This document shows positions 25,022 through 34,362 of a stretch of 43,686 bases of DNA, in pieces. Source of the DNA: Amycolatopsis thermalba (GTDB taxonomy: Bacteria; Actinomycetota; Actinomycetes; Mycobacteriales; Pseudonocardiaceae). A program made the position numbers and the translations under genes. Position 1 is the stretch's first letter. The number at the start of each line of letters is the position of its first letter. The notes beneath the pieces were generated by a model that was given only the letters and a program-made list of their open reading frames with translations, had not been told where the DNA came from and made no database searches. Where the stretch lies: assembly GCF_003385215.1 (NCBI RefSeq), contig NZ_PQHW01000057.1, forward strand, positions 1 through 43,686, read 5' to 3'.

Positions 25022-25041
25022 AATTCATCGTATAGTGAATT
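25022..25041. promoter_or_regulatory. AT-rich inverted repeat over the TATAGT -10 of the flippase-like remnant
   Basis: AATTCA (25022-25027) and TGAATT (25036-25041) pair around TCGTATAG, enclosing a TATAGT -10 (25031-25036). AATTCATCG also occurs 38 bases upstream at 24984-24992. A repressor bound here would block the promoter. Confidence 0.4.
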
Positions 25042-25054
25042 AGGGGGGTGCGTG

Positions 25055-25751
25055 ATGCGGCGCGGACTCTGGACCGGCCTCGGGCTGGTGGCCGTCCTGG
25101 CGATCGTGGTCCTGCCCCTGCGCGACCGCCTTCCCTCGCCGTCGGCGGTCGGCGCCGCGCTGCGCGAGGCGGACCCCCGCTGGCTGGCCGTCGCGGCGGC
25201 CGCCGAGTTCGTGTCGATGGGCATGTTCGCCCGCCAGCAGCGACGGCTGCTCACCGCGTTCGGCGTGACCCTGCGACGCCGGCGCGTGCTGGCCCTGACC
25301 TACAGCCGCTCCGCCATCTCGATCAGCCTCCCCGCCGGGTCGGCCGTGTCCGCCGCGTACGCCTTCCAGCAGTTCCGGGCCGGTGGCGCGGACCGGAAGG
25401 CGGCGGCCGCGGTGATGGTCCTCTCCGGCGTCCTGTCGGCGCTCGCGCTGGCCGCGGCGACCGCGAACTGGCTCGGCGACCTGGTCTGCCTGATCGCGGC
25501 CTGCCCGCGCCGCCGGCATCGGCCTCGGCCCGCTCGAACTGGCGACGCTCTACCTCGCGGTGCAGCTCGTGCGGCAGATCCCGCTCACGCCGGGCGGCAT
25601 CGGCGTCATCGAGGTCAGCCTGCTCACCGGCCTGGTCGCGGCGGGTGCCACGGAACCGGCCGCCGCCGCGGCCGCGCTGATCTACCGGCTGCTGTCCTGC
25701 TGGCTGATCATCCCGATCGGCCTGGCCTGCTGGGCGGCGCTGCGGCGGGCC
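25055..25751 (+). pseudogene. Broken flippase-like membrane protein (LPG synthase TM region, UPF0104)
   Basis: The first frame reads as a membrane protein start followed by RRRVLALTYSRSAISISLPAG, typical of the flippase-like/AglD-MprF transmembrane family. It runs to ATANWLGDLVCLIAA, then the frame is lost near 25500. The next frame continues with GIGLGPLELATLYLAVQLVR and PLTPGGIGVIEVSLLTGLVA, the family's C-terminal signature, and ends near 25750 with no stop of its own before the convergent gene. About 235 residues are left out of roughly 330, because a block between LSALALAA and ATANWL is also missing. So there is both an internal deletion and a frameshift. A sequencing error could explain the shift but not the deletion. 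Confidence 0.65.
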
Positions 25752-26519
25752 TCAGATGTCGTAGACCGCGCCCCGCTCGACGAGCGTCGCGCCCGGGAAC
25801 ACCGCCCGCGCCTCGGCGAGGATGGCGTCGGAGTCGCTCCACGGCGCGACGTGCGTGATGAGCAGCCGCGCCACCCCCGCGTCCCGCGCCAGCTCGCCCG
25901 CCTGCTTGCCGGACAGGTGCACGCCCGGCGGCCGGTCCGCGGCGTCGGTCCAGGACGCCTCGGCGAGCAGCACGTCGACGTCGCGGACCAGGTCGGCGAG
26001 GGTGTCGCAGGGCCCGGTGTCGCCGGTGTAGGCCAGCGTCCGGCCGGCGTGGCGCACCCGTAGCCCGAACGCCTCGGTCGGGTGGTCGACCGGGACCGCG
26101 GTCACCTCGAACGGTCCGATCTTCACCGGCTCGGCGGACAGCGCGTGGAACTCGTAGACGTCGGACAGGTCGGTCTCGGCCAGTTCCGCCTCGTTCGGCG
26201 CGTACGCCATCGCCAGCCGCACCGGCGCGTTCGCCGGGCCGTGCACCGGCAGCCGGCGCGCGGTGGTGTCGTGGGGCGGGGCCGGGTGGTAGCGGCGCAG
26301 CACGGTGAGCGCGCTGAAATCCGCGCAGTGATCCGGGTGCAGGTGCGACAGCACGAGCGCGTCCAGGTCGAACGGGTCACACCACTTCTGCAGCTCGGCG
26401 AACACGCCGTTGCCGAACTCGAGGCCGAGCAGGAAGCCGTCCGCTTCGAGCAGGTACCCGGACGCGGGCTGGCCCGGGCCGGGAACGCTGCCCGAGCAAC
26501 CGAGGATCGTCAGTCGCAC
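25752..26519 (-). CDS. MBL-fold hydrolase, Rv1339-like cyclic nucleotide phosphodiesterase
   Basis: A 255-residue metallo-beta-lactamase-fold enzyme of the RNase Z/class II phosphodiesterase group. The zinc motif SHLHPDHC is at about 58-65, with further ligands in VDHPTEAF, YTGDTGPCD and the late LITHVAPW. It lies between murI and rph exactly as Rv1339 does in M. tuberculosis, where the protein was reported as an atypical cAMP phosphodiesterase. The same activity is inferred here from context and family. The start MRLTILGCSGS is the family's usual one. A 19-base gap separates it from murI, so it should be in the same operon. Confidence 0.9.
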   Translation of the reverse strand: MRLTILGCSGSVPGPGQPASGYLLEADGFLLGLEFGNGVFAELQKWCDPFDLDALVLSHLHPDHCADFSALTVLRRYHPAPPHDTTARRLPVHGPANAPVRLAMAYAPNEAELAETDLSDVYEFHALSAEPVKIGPFEVTAVPVDHPTEAFGLRVRHAGRTLAYTGDTGPCDTLADLVRDVDVLLAEASWTDAADRPPGVHLSGKQAGELARDAGVARLLITHVAPWSDSDAILAEARAVFPGATLVERGAVYDI

Positions 26520-26538
26520 GGAAGAACACCCTGCCAGC

Positions 26539-27339
26539 TCAGGCGCTGAGGGGCGAGAGCACGCCGGGCGCGAATCCCATGAAACGCTGCGCGAGCCGGA
26601 CGAACGGCTCCGGCGAGCCGGTGGCGATGAACTCGTGCCGGGGCGGGGTGTCCCGTTCGGCCAGCATGTCCCGTTCGGTGAGCACGCGGACGACGTCCTT
26701 GGCGGTCTCCTCGGCGCTGGACACGAGCGTGACGTCCGGGCCCATGACGATCTGCAGGACCCCGGTCAGCAACGGGTAGTGCGTGCAGCCGAGCACGAGC
26801 GTGTCGACCTCAGCGCGCAGCAGCGGTTCGAGGTACCCCTGGGCGAGGCCGAGCACCTGGCGCCCGGACGTGACCCCGCGCTCGACGAAGTCCACGAACC
26901 GGGGACACGCGACGCTGGTGACCGACACGTCCCGCGCGGCGGCGAAGGCGTCCTCGTAGGCGCGGGACCGGATGGTGCCCTCGGTGCCGATCACGCCGAC
27001 CCGGCCGGTGTGGGTGGCGGCGACGGCCCGCCGCACCGCGGGCAGCACGACCTCGATCACCGGCACGTCGTAGCGCTCCCGCGCGTCCCGCAGGCACGCC
27101 GCCGACGCCGTGTTGCACGCGATGACCAGGGCCTTCACCCCGTCCTGGACGAGCTTGTCCAGCGCTTGGAGTGCGAGTTCCCGCGCCCGCGCGATGGGCA
27201 GCGGACCGTACGGGTTGTGCGCGGTGTCCCCGACGTACCGCAGCTGCTCGGACGGCAGCTGGCCGAGGATCGCGCGGGCGACCGTCAGGCCCCCGACGCC
27301 GGAATCGAACACACCGATCGGGGCCTCACGACTGCTCAC
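26539..27339 (-). CDS. murI: Glutamate racemase
   Basis: A 266-residue racemase that makes D-glutamate for peptidoglycan in the cytoplasm. The start [13 protein letters not shown] and the two catalytic cysteines in VIACNTAS and LGCTHYPLL are present, along with NPYGPLP. I chose the GTG giving VSSREAPIG, which overlaps the rhomboid stop as GTGA; a much longer open frame upstream is antisense-type carry-through of the rhomboid gene. It is translationally coupled to the rhomboid protease, as in mycobacteria. Confidence 0.96.
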   Translation of the reverse strand: MSSREAPIGVFDSGVGGLTVARAILGQLPSEQLRYVGDTAHNPYGPLPIARARELALQALDKLVQDGVKALVIACNTASAACLRDARERYDVPVIEVVLPAVRRAVAATHTGRVGVIGTEGTIRSRAYEDAFAAARDVSVTSVACPRFVDFVERGVTSGRQVLGLAQGYLEPLLRAEVDTLVLGCTHYPLLTGVLQIVMGPDVTLVSSAEETAKDVVRVLTERDMLAERDTPPRHEFIATGSPEPFVRLAQRFMGFAPGVLSPLSA

Positions 27340-27959
27340 GGAGTCGAGGGTACCGCCCGCTTCCGCCCGGATCGCGCGGCGAACCAGGCGGCCAGTACCC
27401 CGCCGAGCGCACCGAACAGGTGCGCCTGCCACGAGATGCCGGGCTGGCCGGGCAGCACGCCCCACAGCATCCCGCCCCAGCCGATGATCAGCACCGCGGC
27501 GAGCACGATCTGCCAGAACGCGCGGTTGAACAGGCCGCGGACCAGCAGGTACGCCAGCCACCCGAAGGCGAGGCCGGACGCGCCGATGGTGATCGTGCCC
27601 GGCTCCGCGGTCAGCCACACGGCCAGCCCGCTGACCAGCCAGATCGTCGCGGTCACCAGCGCCCAGCGGGCGATTCCGCTCGCCATCGCGAGGAAGGCGA
27701 ACACCACGACCGGCAGCGTGTTGGCCAGCAGGTGCGCCCAGCTGCCGTGCAGCAGCGGCGCCCACACCACGCCGTCCAGCCCGCCGAGCGAGCGCGGCGC
27801 GATGCCCTCGGCGTCGAGCCGGTTGTTCAGCACGACGTCGAGACCCTCGACGAGGTACAGCAGCGCGGTGAACGCCAGCACCACCAGCGCGGCGGTCTTC
27901 GGCTTCGCCGGCAGGACGCGCTTCGCCTGGTCGGCCTGAGGTGCGGGCAACGTGCTCAT
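27336..27959 (-). CDS. Rhomboid family intramembrane serine protease
   Basis: A 207-residue membrane protease with about six helices. The catalytic dyad is visible: Ser128 in GASG and His180 in [21 protein letters not shown] (71-81) gives the conserved His and Asn that line the oxyanion hole. It cleaves membrane proteins within the bilayer; its substrates are unknown. The gene matches Rv1337 by position. It begins a new transcript, with TACCGT placed exactly for leaderless initiation at the ATG. Confidence 0.93.
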   Translation of the reverse strand: MSTLPAPQADQAKRVLPAKPKTAALVVLAFTALLYLVEGLDVVLNNRLDAEGIAPRSLGGLDGVVWAPLLHGSWAHLLANTLPVVVFAFLAMASGIARWALVTATIWLVSGLAVWLTAEPGTITIGASGLAFGWLAYLLVRGLFNRAFWQIVLAAVLIIGWGGMLWGVLPGQPGISWQAHLFGALGGVLAAWFAARSGRKRAVPSTP

Positions 27960-27965
27960 GACTCC

Positions 27966-27971
27966 ACGGTA
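27966..27971 (-). promoter_or_regulatory. Leaderless -10 element of the rhomboid-murI operon
   Basis: On the minus strand TACCGT is followed by GGAGTC and the ATG, so the predicted start site is the A of the start codon. It lies after the cysM terminator and thus starts a separate unit. Confidence 0.5.
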
Positions 27972-28026
27972 CGAGCGGCGCGGACCCGCGGAATCGGGTG
28001 AAAACCCTGAATTGGCCGAGCAGCGA

Positions 28027-28059
28027 AACGCCCCTCTCCCGAGGCGGAAGAGGGGCGTT
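28027..28059 (-). terminator. Terminator after cysM
   Basis: AACGCCCCTCT (28027-28037) pairs perfectly with AGAGGGGCGTT (28049-28059) around an 11-base loop. On the minus strand the stem ends in GTTT, a short U-run. It separates the clpS-to-cysM unit from rhomboid-murI. Confidence 0.8.
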
Positions 28060-28071
28060 CCCCGGTCTCGC

Positions 28072-29025
<954 letters not shown>

Positions 29026-29304
29026 CTAGCTGGCGCCGCCGGCCACCGCGGGCAGGATGGTGACCGTGTCGCCGTCCTTGACCTCGGCGTCCAAGCCACC
29101 GGCGAAGCGCACGTCCTCGTCGTTGACGTAGACGTTCACGAAGCGGTGGAGCTTGTCCTCCTTGACCAGGCGGGCCTTGAGGCCGCCGTGCCGGGACTCG
29201 ATGTCGTCGATCACCTCGGCCACGGTCTTGCCGGACGCCTCGACCGACTTCTGACCACCCGTGTGCGTACGCAGGATGGTGGGGATGGACACGGTCACGG
29301 CCAT
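29026..29304 (-). CDS. cysO: Sulfur carrier protein CysO (ubiquitin/MoaD fold)
   Basis: A 92-residue beta-grasp protein. It carries sulfur as a C-terminal thiocarboxylate to CysM. The sequence SIPTILRTHTGGQKSV at the start and FVNVYVNDEDVRF in the middle match mycobacterial CysO. Unlike that protein, which ends in the diglycine, this one continues GGAS. The two extra residues would have to be removed, perhaps by Mec, before adenylation. The gene lies between mec and cysM in the usual order. Confidence 0.95.
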   Translation of the reverse strand: MAVTVSIPTILRTHTGGQKSVEASGKTVAEVIDDIESRHGGLKARLVKEDKLHRFVNVYVNDEDVRFAGGLDAEVKDGDTVTILPAVAGGAS

Positions 29305-29358
29305 GGGTAACTACCTCCGCTTGGGTTTCTTCCAGGACAGACGTCGGGCTGCCCGGCG

Positions 29359-29775
29359 TTATTCCGTGATCTCCACGGGCTCCTCGGTGACGACCCCGTC
29401 CACGATCCGGTACGACCGGAACTCGTGGGTTTCCGGGTCGCGGGTGGAGACCAGCACGTAGTGCGCGTCGGGCTCGGAGGCGTAGGACACGTCGGTGCGT
29501 GACGGGTAGGCCCCGGTCGCGGTGTGCGAGTGGTAGATCACGACCGGGACCTCGTCGTTCGCGTCCATCTCGCGGTAGAGCTTGAGCAGGTCACCGGAGT
29601 CGAACTCGTAGAACGTCGGCGAGCGCGCCGCGTTCAGCATCGGGATGAACCGCTCGGGGCGGTCGGAGCCCTCGGGACCGGCGATCACCCCGCACGCCTC
29701 GTCCGGGTGGTCCCGGCGGGCGTGGGCGACGATCTCGTCGACGAGTTCACGGCGGATCCGAAGCACGACGGACAT
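29359..29775 (-). CDS. mec: Mec, JAMM metallopeptidase that frees cysteine from CysO
   Basis: A 138-residue Mov34/JAMM zinc peptidase. The motif HSHTATGAYPSRTD gives the H-x-H-x7-S-x2-D zinc signature, with the acidic partner in DEACG. In M. tuberculosis it hydrolyses the CysO-cysteine adduct. I chose the ATG giving MSVVLRIRREL, since the longer frame runs into the gene upstream. A second job, trimming the CysO tail to diglycine, is suggested here because CysO ends GGAS. Confidence 0.94.
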   Translation of the reverse strand: MSVVLRIRRELVDEIVAHARRDHPDEACGVIAGPEGSDRPERFIPMLNAARSPTFYEFDSGDLLKLYREMDANDEVPVVIYHSHTATGAYPSRTDVSYASEPDAHYVLVSTRDPETHEFRSYRIVDGVVTEEPVEITE

Positions 29776-29776
29776 C

Positions 29777-30286
29777 TTACGTGCCGGACACCGGGGGTTC
29801 ACAGAGTGAGACTGCGCACGCCAGCGCCACGGCGTCCTGGGCGTGGGCGAGCCACCCGAGGGTGACGTCCCGCTCGGTGACCGGGAAGCGGTCCCAGGCA
29901 CGGCCGTCCCGCCACCGGGGTTTCCGCAGGTAGAGCACCTGGGCGTGGCCGAAGGTGATCATCCAGGCCCGCAGCGAGGCCGGGTCGAGCGTGAACGCCG
30001 GGGTGCCCGGCCAGCCACGCACGATCGCCCGCACGGCGGTGGTCACGCGCTCGCGCATCGCCGCGCCGTGCCGCTCGCGGAACCCCCTGGCCTCGCGGAT
30101 GAGCAGGTAGGCGTCGGGGAAGAGGTCCTCGTCGCGCAGCGGACGCCGGCCGCGGTGGCCGGTTTCCAGCGCGGTCAGCAGCTCCCCGGCGATCGCGTAG
30201 AGGCACTGGGCGACGTTCGGGGACATCTCGACCAGGACCTGGCCGTCCGGCAGCGCGTGCGCGTTCAGGAAGTCCACGTCAGACAC
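29777..30286 (-). CDS. DUF2017-like protein paired with a second ClpS
   Basis: A 169-residue cytoplasmic helical protein. No family is obvious at first sight, but its blocks follow the order of the DUF2017 protein at 31538-32095: a first helix (SPNVAQCLYAIAGELLTAL), then LFPDAY against LLPDY. Next come a helix before a glycine-rich gap, FTLDPASLRAWMITFGHAQV against [20 protein letters not shown], and a last GWLAHAQDAVAL against [14 protein letters not shown]. The GTG start overlaps the ClpS-like gene by 8 bases, the same tight coupling as in the main pair. GTG at 30277 is an alternative. I infer a divergent paralogue; the function is unknown. Confidence 0.6.
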   Translation of the reverse strand: MSDVDFLNAHALPDGQVLVEMSPNVAQCLYAIAGELLTALETGHRGRRPLRDEDLFPDAYLLIREARGFRERHGAAMRERVTTAVRAIVRGWPGTPAFTLDPASLRAWMITFGHAQVLYLRKPRWRDGRAWDRFPVTERDVTLGWLAHAQDAVALACAVSLCEPPVSGT

Positions 30287-30527
30287 CCTGCAGCGTCGCG
30301 TGCAGACCGAGCACCTGCAGTTCGGCGACCAGCGCCTCGGCCTGGTCGCGGGAGGCGAACCGGGTCAGTTCGGCGATCCCCTGGTGGTGCACGACGCCGG
30401 CGAACTCCATGCCCCGCTCGACCGGCATCCCGAGCGTGCCGTGCAGTGCGTAGACCACCGACTGGTAGGAGTTCACGTGGTCGTTGTGCACCACGACCGC
30501 CCACTCCCGTTCCCGCTTCACGGCCAT
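30279..30527 (-). CDS. Second ClpS-like N-degron adaptor
   Basis: An 82-residue protein with the ClpS fold. HNDHVNSYQSVVYAL aligns with the [15 protein letters not shown] block of the main ClpS. VVHHQGIAEL aligns with [10 protein letters not shown], and GLHATLQ with GLWATME at the C-terminus. The Asn-Asp that holds the alpha-amino group of an N-degron and the following histidine of the second site are kept. The N-terminal arm is shorter than in the main ClpS. It probably delivers a different set of substrates to ClpC/ClpA-type unfoldases, but this is an inference. It follows the P1 peptidase gene by 24 bases and overlaps its DUF2017-like partner. Confidence 0.8.
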   Translation of the reverse strand: MAVKREREWAVVVHNDHVNSYQSVVYALHGTLGMPVERGMEFAGVVHHQGIAELTRFASRDQAEALVAELQVLGLHATLQGV

Positions 30528-30551
30528 CAGATCGCCCCCACGGCAGCCGCG

Positions 30552-31541
30552 TTACTCGAACGCCTCCGGCCACACGTCCCGGTAGGCGGGCACCCCGGCC
30601 ACGCCGCGGGCGCTCACCAGCCCGTGCACGCAGGCCCGCGCGAACACCCGCGCCGCGGCGGCGCACAGCTCGTCCAGCCCGGCCGCGCGTGTCGTCACCC
30701 CGAAGGGCCCTTCGGCCGCCGGCAGGTCCCGCGCGCCCGTGGCCAGGGCGAACACGGTGTCGCCGTCGAACATCGAGTGCGCCGGGCGCACCGCGCGCGC
30801 CAGGCCGTCCTGCGCCGCCACCGCGAGGCGACGGCACTCGGCCTTCGACAGGTCCGCGTCGACCGCCACCACGCCGATCGTGGTGTTCAGGTCCGTCTCC
30901 CGCCCGGGCACCGAGGCCGCCCGGTCCGGCCAGCGCGCCCCGAACTCGCCCGCCACCTCGTGGTCGGCCGCGAAGGGGCGCCCGGTCTCGAACGACACCG
31001 CCTCGCCGCGCGCGTTGACCACCGCCAGCGCGCCGACCACGAAGCCGCCCACGCGCTCGCTCGCCGTGCCGACCCCGCCCTTGAGCGACCCGACCACCGC
31101 CCCGGCGCCCGCGCCGACACTGCCCTGCTCGACCGCGACACCCGCCGCCTCGCACGCGGCGTAGCCGAAGGAGGCGTCCGGCCGGTTGCCCCACTCGCCG
31201 CGCGGCAGGTCGAAGATCACCGCGCCGGGCACGATCGGCACCACCTCGTGCGGTTCGGTGCCGACCGGAAACCCGCGGTCCTGCTCCCCGAGCCACCGCA
31301 TCACCCCGTCGGCGGCCGCGAGCCCGTAGGCGCTGCCGCCGGACAGGCAGATCGCGTCGACGTGGCGGACCAGGTTCTCCGGCTCCAGCAGGTTGGTCTC
31401 GCGGGTGCCGGGCGCGCCGCCGCGCTGGTCGACCGCGCCGGTCGTGCCCGGCGGCGTGAGGACGACGGTGGTCCCGGTCGCCCAGCCGTCCCCGATCCGG
31501 TGGTGGTGCCCCACGAGCACCCCGGGCACGTCCGTGATCAC
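30552..31541 (-). CDS. P1 family (NylC/DmpA type) self-cleaving peptidase
   Basis: A 329-residue hydrolase of the N-terminal nucleophile fold, equivalent to Rv1333. Members cut themselves into two chains, and the new N-terminal Thr or Ser becomes the nucleophile. The likely cleavage site is Asn219-Thr220 in LNTTIGVV, as in the nylon oligomer hydrolase NylC. CLSGGSAYGL (65-74) and GVGTASERVGG are further family blocks. It may act as an aminopeptidase or amide hydrolase; the substrate is unknown. The GTG start overlaps the DUF2017 stop (GTGA). Confidence 0.92.
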   Translation of the reverse strand: MITDVPGVLVGHHHRIGDGWATGTTVVLTPPGTTGAVDQRGGAPGTRETNLLEPENLVRHVDAICLSGGSAYGLAAADGVMRWLGEQDRGFPVGTEPHEVVPIVPGAVIFDLPRGEWGNRPDASFGYAACEAAGVAVEQGSVGAGAGAVVGSLKGGVGTASERVGGFVVGALAVVNARGEAVSFETGRPFAADHEVAGEFGARWPDRAASVPGRETDLNTTIGVVAVDADLSKAECRRLAVAAQDGLARAVRPAHSMFDGDTVFALATGARDLPAAEGPFGVTTRAAGLDELCAAAARVFARACVHGLVSARGVAGVPAYRDVWPEAFE

Positions 31542-32095
31542 GCGGTCAGCGCCTGGACGAGGCTCTCCTGCACCCAGGTCAGCCAGTGGTAGACCCCGAG
31601 GTGCGGCGCCCGCGGATCGTCCTCGGGCAGCTCGTCGGGCATGTCCTCGGTGACGTCGAGCGCGGTGCCCAGCGCCAGGCGGACGTCGTTGAGCGCGGAC
31701 AGCCACGCGTCGGCCTGCTCGTAGGTCAGCTTCACGTCACCGCCGTCGCGCGGCAGGGTCTCCAGGACCACCGTGGCGACGCCGACCTTCGCGTCGACCA
31801 GCTCGGGCTCGTGCAGCGACCGCAGCGCGCTCGCCGAGTCCAGGACCTCCTGGCTGGGCGTGTCCGGGTCGATCTTGTGGTAGTCCGGCAGCAGGCGGGA
31901 CAGCACCGGGTCGTCCGGCGACTGCGACGGGCCGGTGCGGATGCCGGTCAGCTCGGCCAGCGGGTCCTGCGGAGCCTCCTCGGCGCGCGCCCGCAGCATG
32001 TCCTCGAGCTGGCTCACCAGGCCGCGCAGCACCGCGGCCTCCTGCTGCTCGAACCCGGCGTGCACGCGGCCGCCCTTGCGCTGCCAGCCCCTCAC
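31538..32095 (-). CDS. DUF2017 protein (Rv1332 homologue)
   Basis: A 185-residue protein of the DUF2017 family, always near clpS in actinobacteria. It has helical parts at both ends, an acidic linker, and the conserved segment [23 protein letters not shown] at about 121-143. The C-terminal end [14 protein letters not shown] closes the domain. No biochemical function is known. Because it overlaps clpS (TCG-TGA/GTG) it may be a partner or regulator of the adaptor. Confidence 0.9.
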   Translation of the reverse strand: MRGWQRKGGRVHAGFEQQEAAVLRGLVSQLEDMLRARAEEAPQDPLAELTGIRTGPSQSPDDPVLSRLLPDYHKIDPDTPSQEVLDSASALRSLHEPELVDAKVGVATVVLETLPRDGGDVKLTYEQADAWLSALNDVRLALGTALDVTEDMPDELPEDDPRAPHLGVYHWLTWVQESLVQALTA

Positions 32096-32391
32096 GAAGC
32101 GTGCTCCATCGTCGCCCACAACCCCGCGGCGTGCAGTTTCGTCACGTCCGCCTCGACCTTCTCCTTGGTACCCGAGGACACCACCGCGCGCCCCTTGTGG
32201 TGCACGTCCAGCATCAGCTTGGTCGCGTGGTCGCGGCTGTAGCCGAACAGCTTCTGGAAGACGTACGTCACGTACGACATCAGGTTCACCGGGTCGTTCC
32301 AGACGATCGTCTGCCACGGCTGGTCTTCGGCGCCCGCCTCGGTGCCGAGTGGTTCAACCTGCGTCTGTTCGGATGCGACAGGCGTGGTCAT
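32092..32391 (-). CDS. clpS: ClpS, ATP-dependent Clp protease adaptor
   Basis: A 99-residue N-end rule adaptor that brings proteins with destabilising N-termini to ClpC-ClpP. The N-terminal arm (1-27) is acidic and disordered. The folded part begins [19 protein letters not shown], with the Asn-Asp of the N-degron pocket, then [11 protein letters not shown] with the conserved histidine, and ends GLWATME. The ATG giving MTTPVASEQ is used; an ATG 9 bases upstream is possible. It is divergent from pncB and starts the operon that runs to cysM. Confidence 0.96.
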   Translation of the reverse strand: MTTPVASEQTQVEPLGTEAGAEDQPWQTIVWNDPVNLMSYVTYVFQKLFGYSRDHATKLMLDVHHKGRAVVSSGTKEKVEADVTKLHAAGLWATMEHAS

Positions 32392-32476
32392 GCGACCCAT
32401 GGTGTCACGGAACCGGCATGACGTGGACCGGTGGTGGGTCTGTTCGGGTGATTCGGCCGAACGCGCAAGTACCTCA

Positions 32477-32482
32477 TAGTCT
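32477..32482 (+). promoter_or_regulatory. Leaderless -10 element of pncB
   Basis: TAGTCT followed by GATCCC and the ATG of pncB gives a predicted start site on the start codon. No ribosome binding site is seen. Confidence 0.5.
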
Positions 32483-32488
32483 GATCCC

Positions 32489-33793
32489 ATGGGTTTCCCC
32501 GAGACGCACGGCAGCACCGCCCTGCTGACCGACCACTACGAGCTCACGATGCTGGGCAGCGCCCTCGCCGACGGCACCGGCGACCGCCAGTGCGTGTTCG
32601 AGGTGTTCGCCCGGCGGCTGCCGGCCGGACGGCGCTACGGCGTGGTCGCCGGCACCGGCCGGGTGCTGGAGGCGATCGCCGACTTCCGGTTCACCGACGC
32701 CGAGATCGACCAGCTCGCGGCCACCGCCGTGGTGGACGACGACACGCTGTCCTGGCTGGCGGACTACCGGTTCGGCGGTGACATCGACGGATACCCCGAG
32801 GGCGAGCTGTACTTCCCCGGCTCGCCGATCCTCACCGTACGGGGGACCTTCGCCGAGGCGGTCCTGCTGGAGACCGTCGCGTTGTCCATCCTCAACCACG
32901 ACAGCGCCATCGCCTCCGCCGCGGCGCGCATGTCCTCGGCCGCGCACGGCAGGCCGATCATCGAGATGGGCGGCCGGCGCACCCACGAGATGGCCGCGGT
33001 CGCCGCCGCGCGCGCCGCCTACATCGGCGGGTTCGCGACCACCTCGAACCTGGAGGCCGGGCGCCGCTACGGCATCCCGACCCGCGGCACCGTGGCGCAC
33101 GCGTTCATGCTGCTGCACGACAGCGAAGAGGACGCCTTCCGCGCCCAGGTCGAGAAGATGGGCACCGACACCACCCTTCTGGTCGACACCTACGACATCA
33201 CCCGCGGCATCGAGACCGCGGTGCGCGTGGCCGGCACCGAGCTGGGCGCGATCCGCATCGACTCCGGCGACGTGGGCGTGCTGGCCCGCAAGGCGCGCGA
33301 GCAGCTGGACTCGCTGGGCGCGAAGGACACCCGGATCGTGGTGTCCGGCGACCTCGACGAGCACGCGATCGCGGCCCTGCGCGCGGAGCCGGTCGACGCC
33401 TACGGGGTGGGCACCTCGGTGGTCACCGGGTCCGGCGCGCCGACCGCGGGGATGGTCTACAAGCTGGTCGAGGTCGACGGCCGCCCGGTCGCCAAGCGCA
33501 GCGAGAACAAGGCCTCGCGCGGGGGCGAGAAGTCCGCGCTGCGCCGGCACAAGCCGACCGGGACGGCGCTGGAGGAGGTCGTCTACGCGGCCGGCCAGCG
33601 GCCCGAGGCCGGGGAGTACGACCGCGAGCTGCCGATCCCGCTGGTGCGCGGTGGCAAGCCGGTGGACGACCTGCCCACGCTGGAGGACAGCAGGCAGCGG
33701 CTGCGCGAGGGGCTGGTCAGCCTGCCGTGGGAGGGGCTCAAGCTCTCCAGCGGCGAACCCGCGATCCCCACCGTCTTCCCCCAGGAGGCGTGA
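32489..33793 (+). CDS. pncB: Nicotinate phosphoribosyltransferase
   Basis: A 434-residue enzyme of NAD salvage that joins nicotinate to PRPP with ATP, making nicotinate mononucleotide. The start [15 protein letters not shown] is the family signature. The phosphoribosylated-histidine region and the PRPP block [19 protein letters not shown] are recognisable. [19 protein letters not shown] is a further conserved stretch. It is equivalent to PncB1 of M. tuberculosis, which also lies between dinG and clpS. Its stop overlaps the start of pncA (TGATG), so both salvage steps should be produced together. Confidence 0.96.
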   Translation: MGFPETHGSTALLTDHYELTMLGSALADGTGDRQCVFEVFARRLPAGRRYGVVAGTGRVLEAIADFRFTDAEIDQLAATAVVDDDTLSWLADYRFGGDIDGYPEGELYFPGSPILTVRGTFAEAVLLETVALSILNHDSAIASAAARMSSAAHGRPIIEMGGRRTHEMAAVAAARAAYIGGFATTSNLEAGRRYGIPTRGTVAHAFMLLHDSEEDAFRAQVEKMGTDTTLLVDTYDITRGIETAVRVAGTELGAIRIDSGDVGVLARKAREQLDSLGAKDTRIVVSGDLDEHAIAALRAEPVDAYGVGTSVVTGSGAPTAGMVYKLVEVDGRPVAKRSENKASRGGEKSALRRHKPTGTALEEVVYAAGQRPEAGEYDRELPIPLVRGGKPVDDLPTLEDSRQRLREGLVSLPWEGLKLSSGEPAIPTVFPQEA

Positions 33794-34362
33794 TGAGCAA
33801 GGCACTGATCGTCGTCGACGTGCAGAACGACTTCTGCGAGGGCGGTTCGCTCGCCGTGGCCGGCGGGGCCGAGGTGGCCGCGAAGATCAGCGAGCACCTC
33901 GCGCGCGGCGGCTACTCGGCGGTGGCCGCGACCCGCGACTACCACATCGACCCGGGCGCGCACTTCAGCGACAACCCGGACTACGTGCGGTCCTGGCCGC
34001 GCCACTGCGAGGCCGGGACGCCGGGCGCGTCGTTCCACCCCGCGCTCGACGTCGGCCCGATCACGGCGGTGTTCTCCAAGGGCCAGTACAGCGACGGCTA
34101 CTCCGGGTTCGAGGGCCACACCGACGCCGGCGAGAAGCTGGCCGACTGGTTGCGCGAGCGGCGGATCACCGAGGTCGAGGTGGCCGGCATCGCGACCGAC
34201 CACTGCGTGCGGGCGAGCGCGCTGGACGCGGCGGCGGCCGGGTTCTCGGTGCGGGTCCTGCTGGACCTCACCGCGGGTGTCGCGCGGGAGACCGTGGACG
34301 CGGCGCTGGAGCAACTGCGCGCGGCGGGTGTGGACCTCGTCGGCACCCCGCGGGTCGGCTGA
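33793..34362 (+). CDS. pncA: Nicotinamidase
   Basis: A 189-residue isochorismatase-fold amidase that converts nicotinamide to nicotinate. The catalytic triad is Asp9, Lys96 and Cys138, and the metal ligands are Asp49, His51, His57 and His71. These positions are nearly identical to those of M. tuberculosis PncA (Asp8, Lys96, Cys138; 49, 51, 57, 71). The next enzyme, PncB, is encoded directly upstream and overlaps. As in that species, this type of enzyme would also activate pyrazinamide. Confidence 0.96.
   Translation: MSKALIVVDVQNDFCEGGSLAVAGGAEVAAKISEHLARGGYSAVAATRDYHIDPGAHFSDNPDYVRSWPRHCEAGTPGASFHPALDVGPITAVFSKGQYSDGYSGFEGHTDAGEKLADWLRERRITEVEVAGIATDHCVRASALDAAAAGFSVRVLLDLTAGVARETVDAALEQLRAAGVDLVGTPRVG

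Noticed and set aside
32778-34361. Open frame running upstream of the KDPG aldolase
   Set aside because: It overlaps pncB and pncA in another frame; the aldolase motifs begin only at the ATG at 34362.
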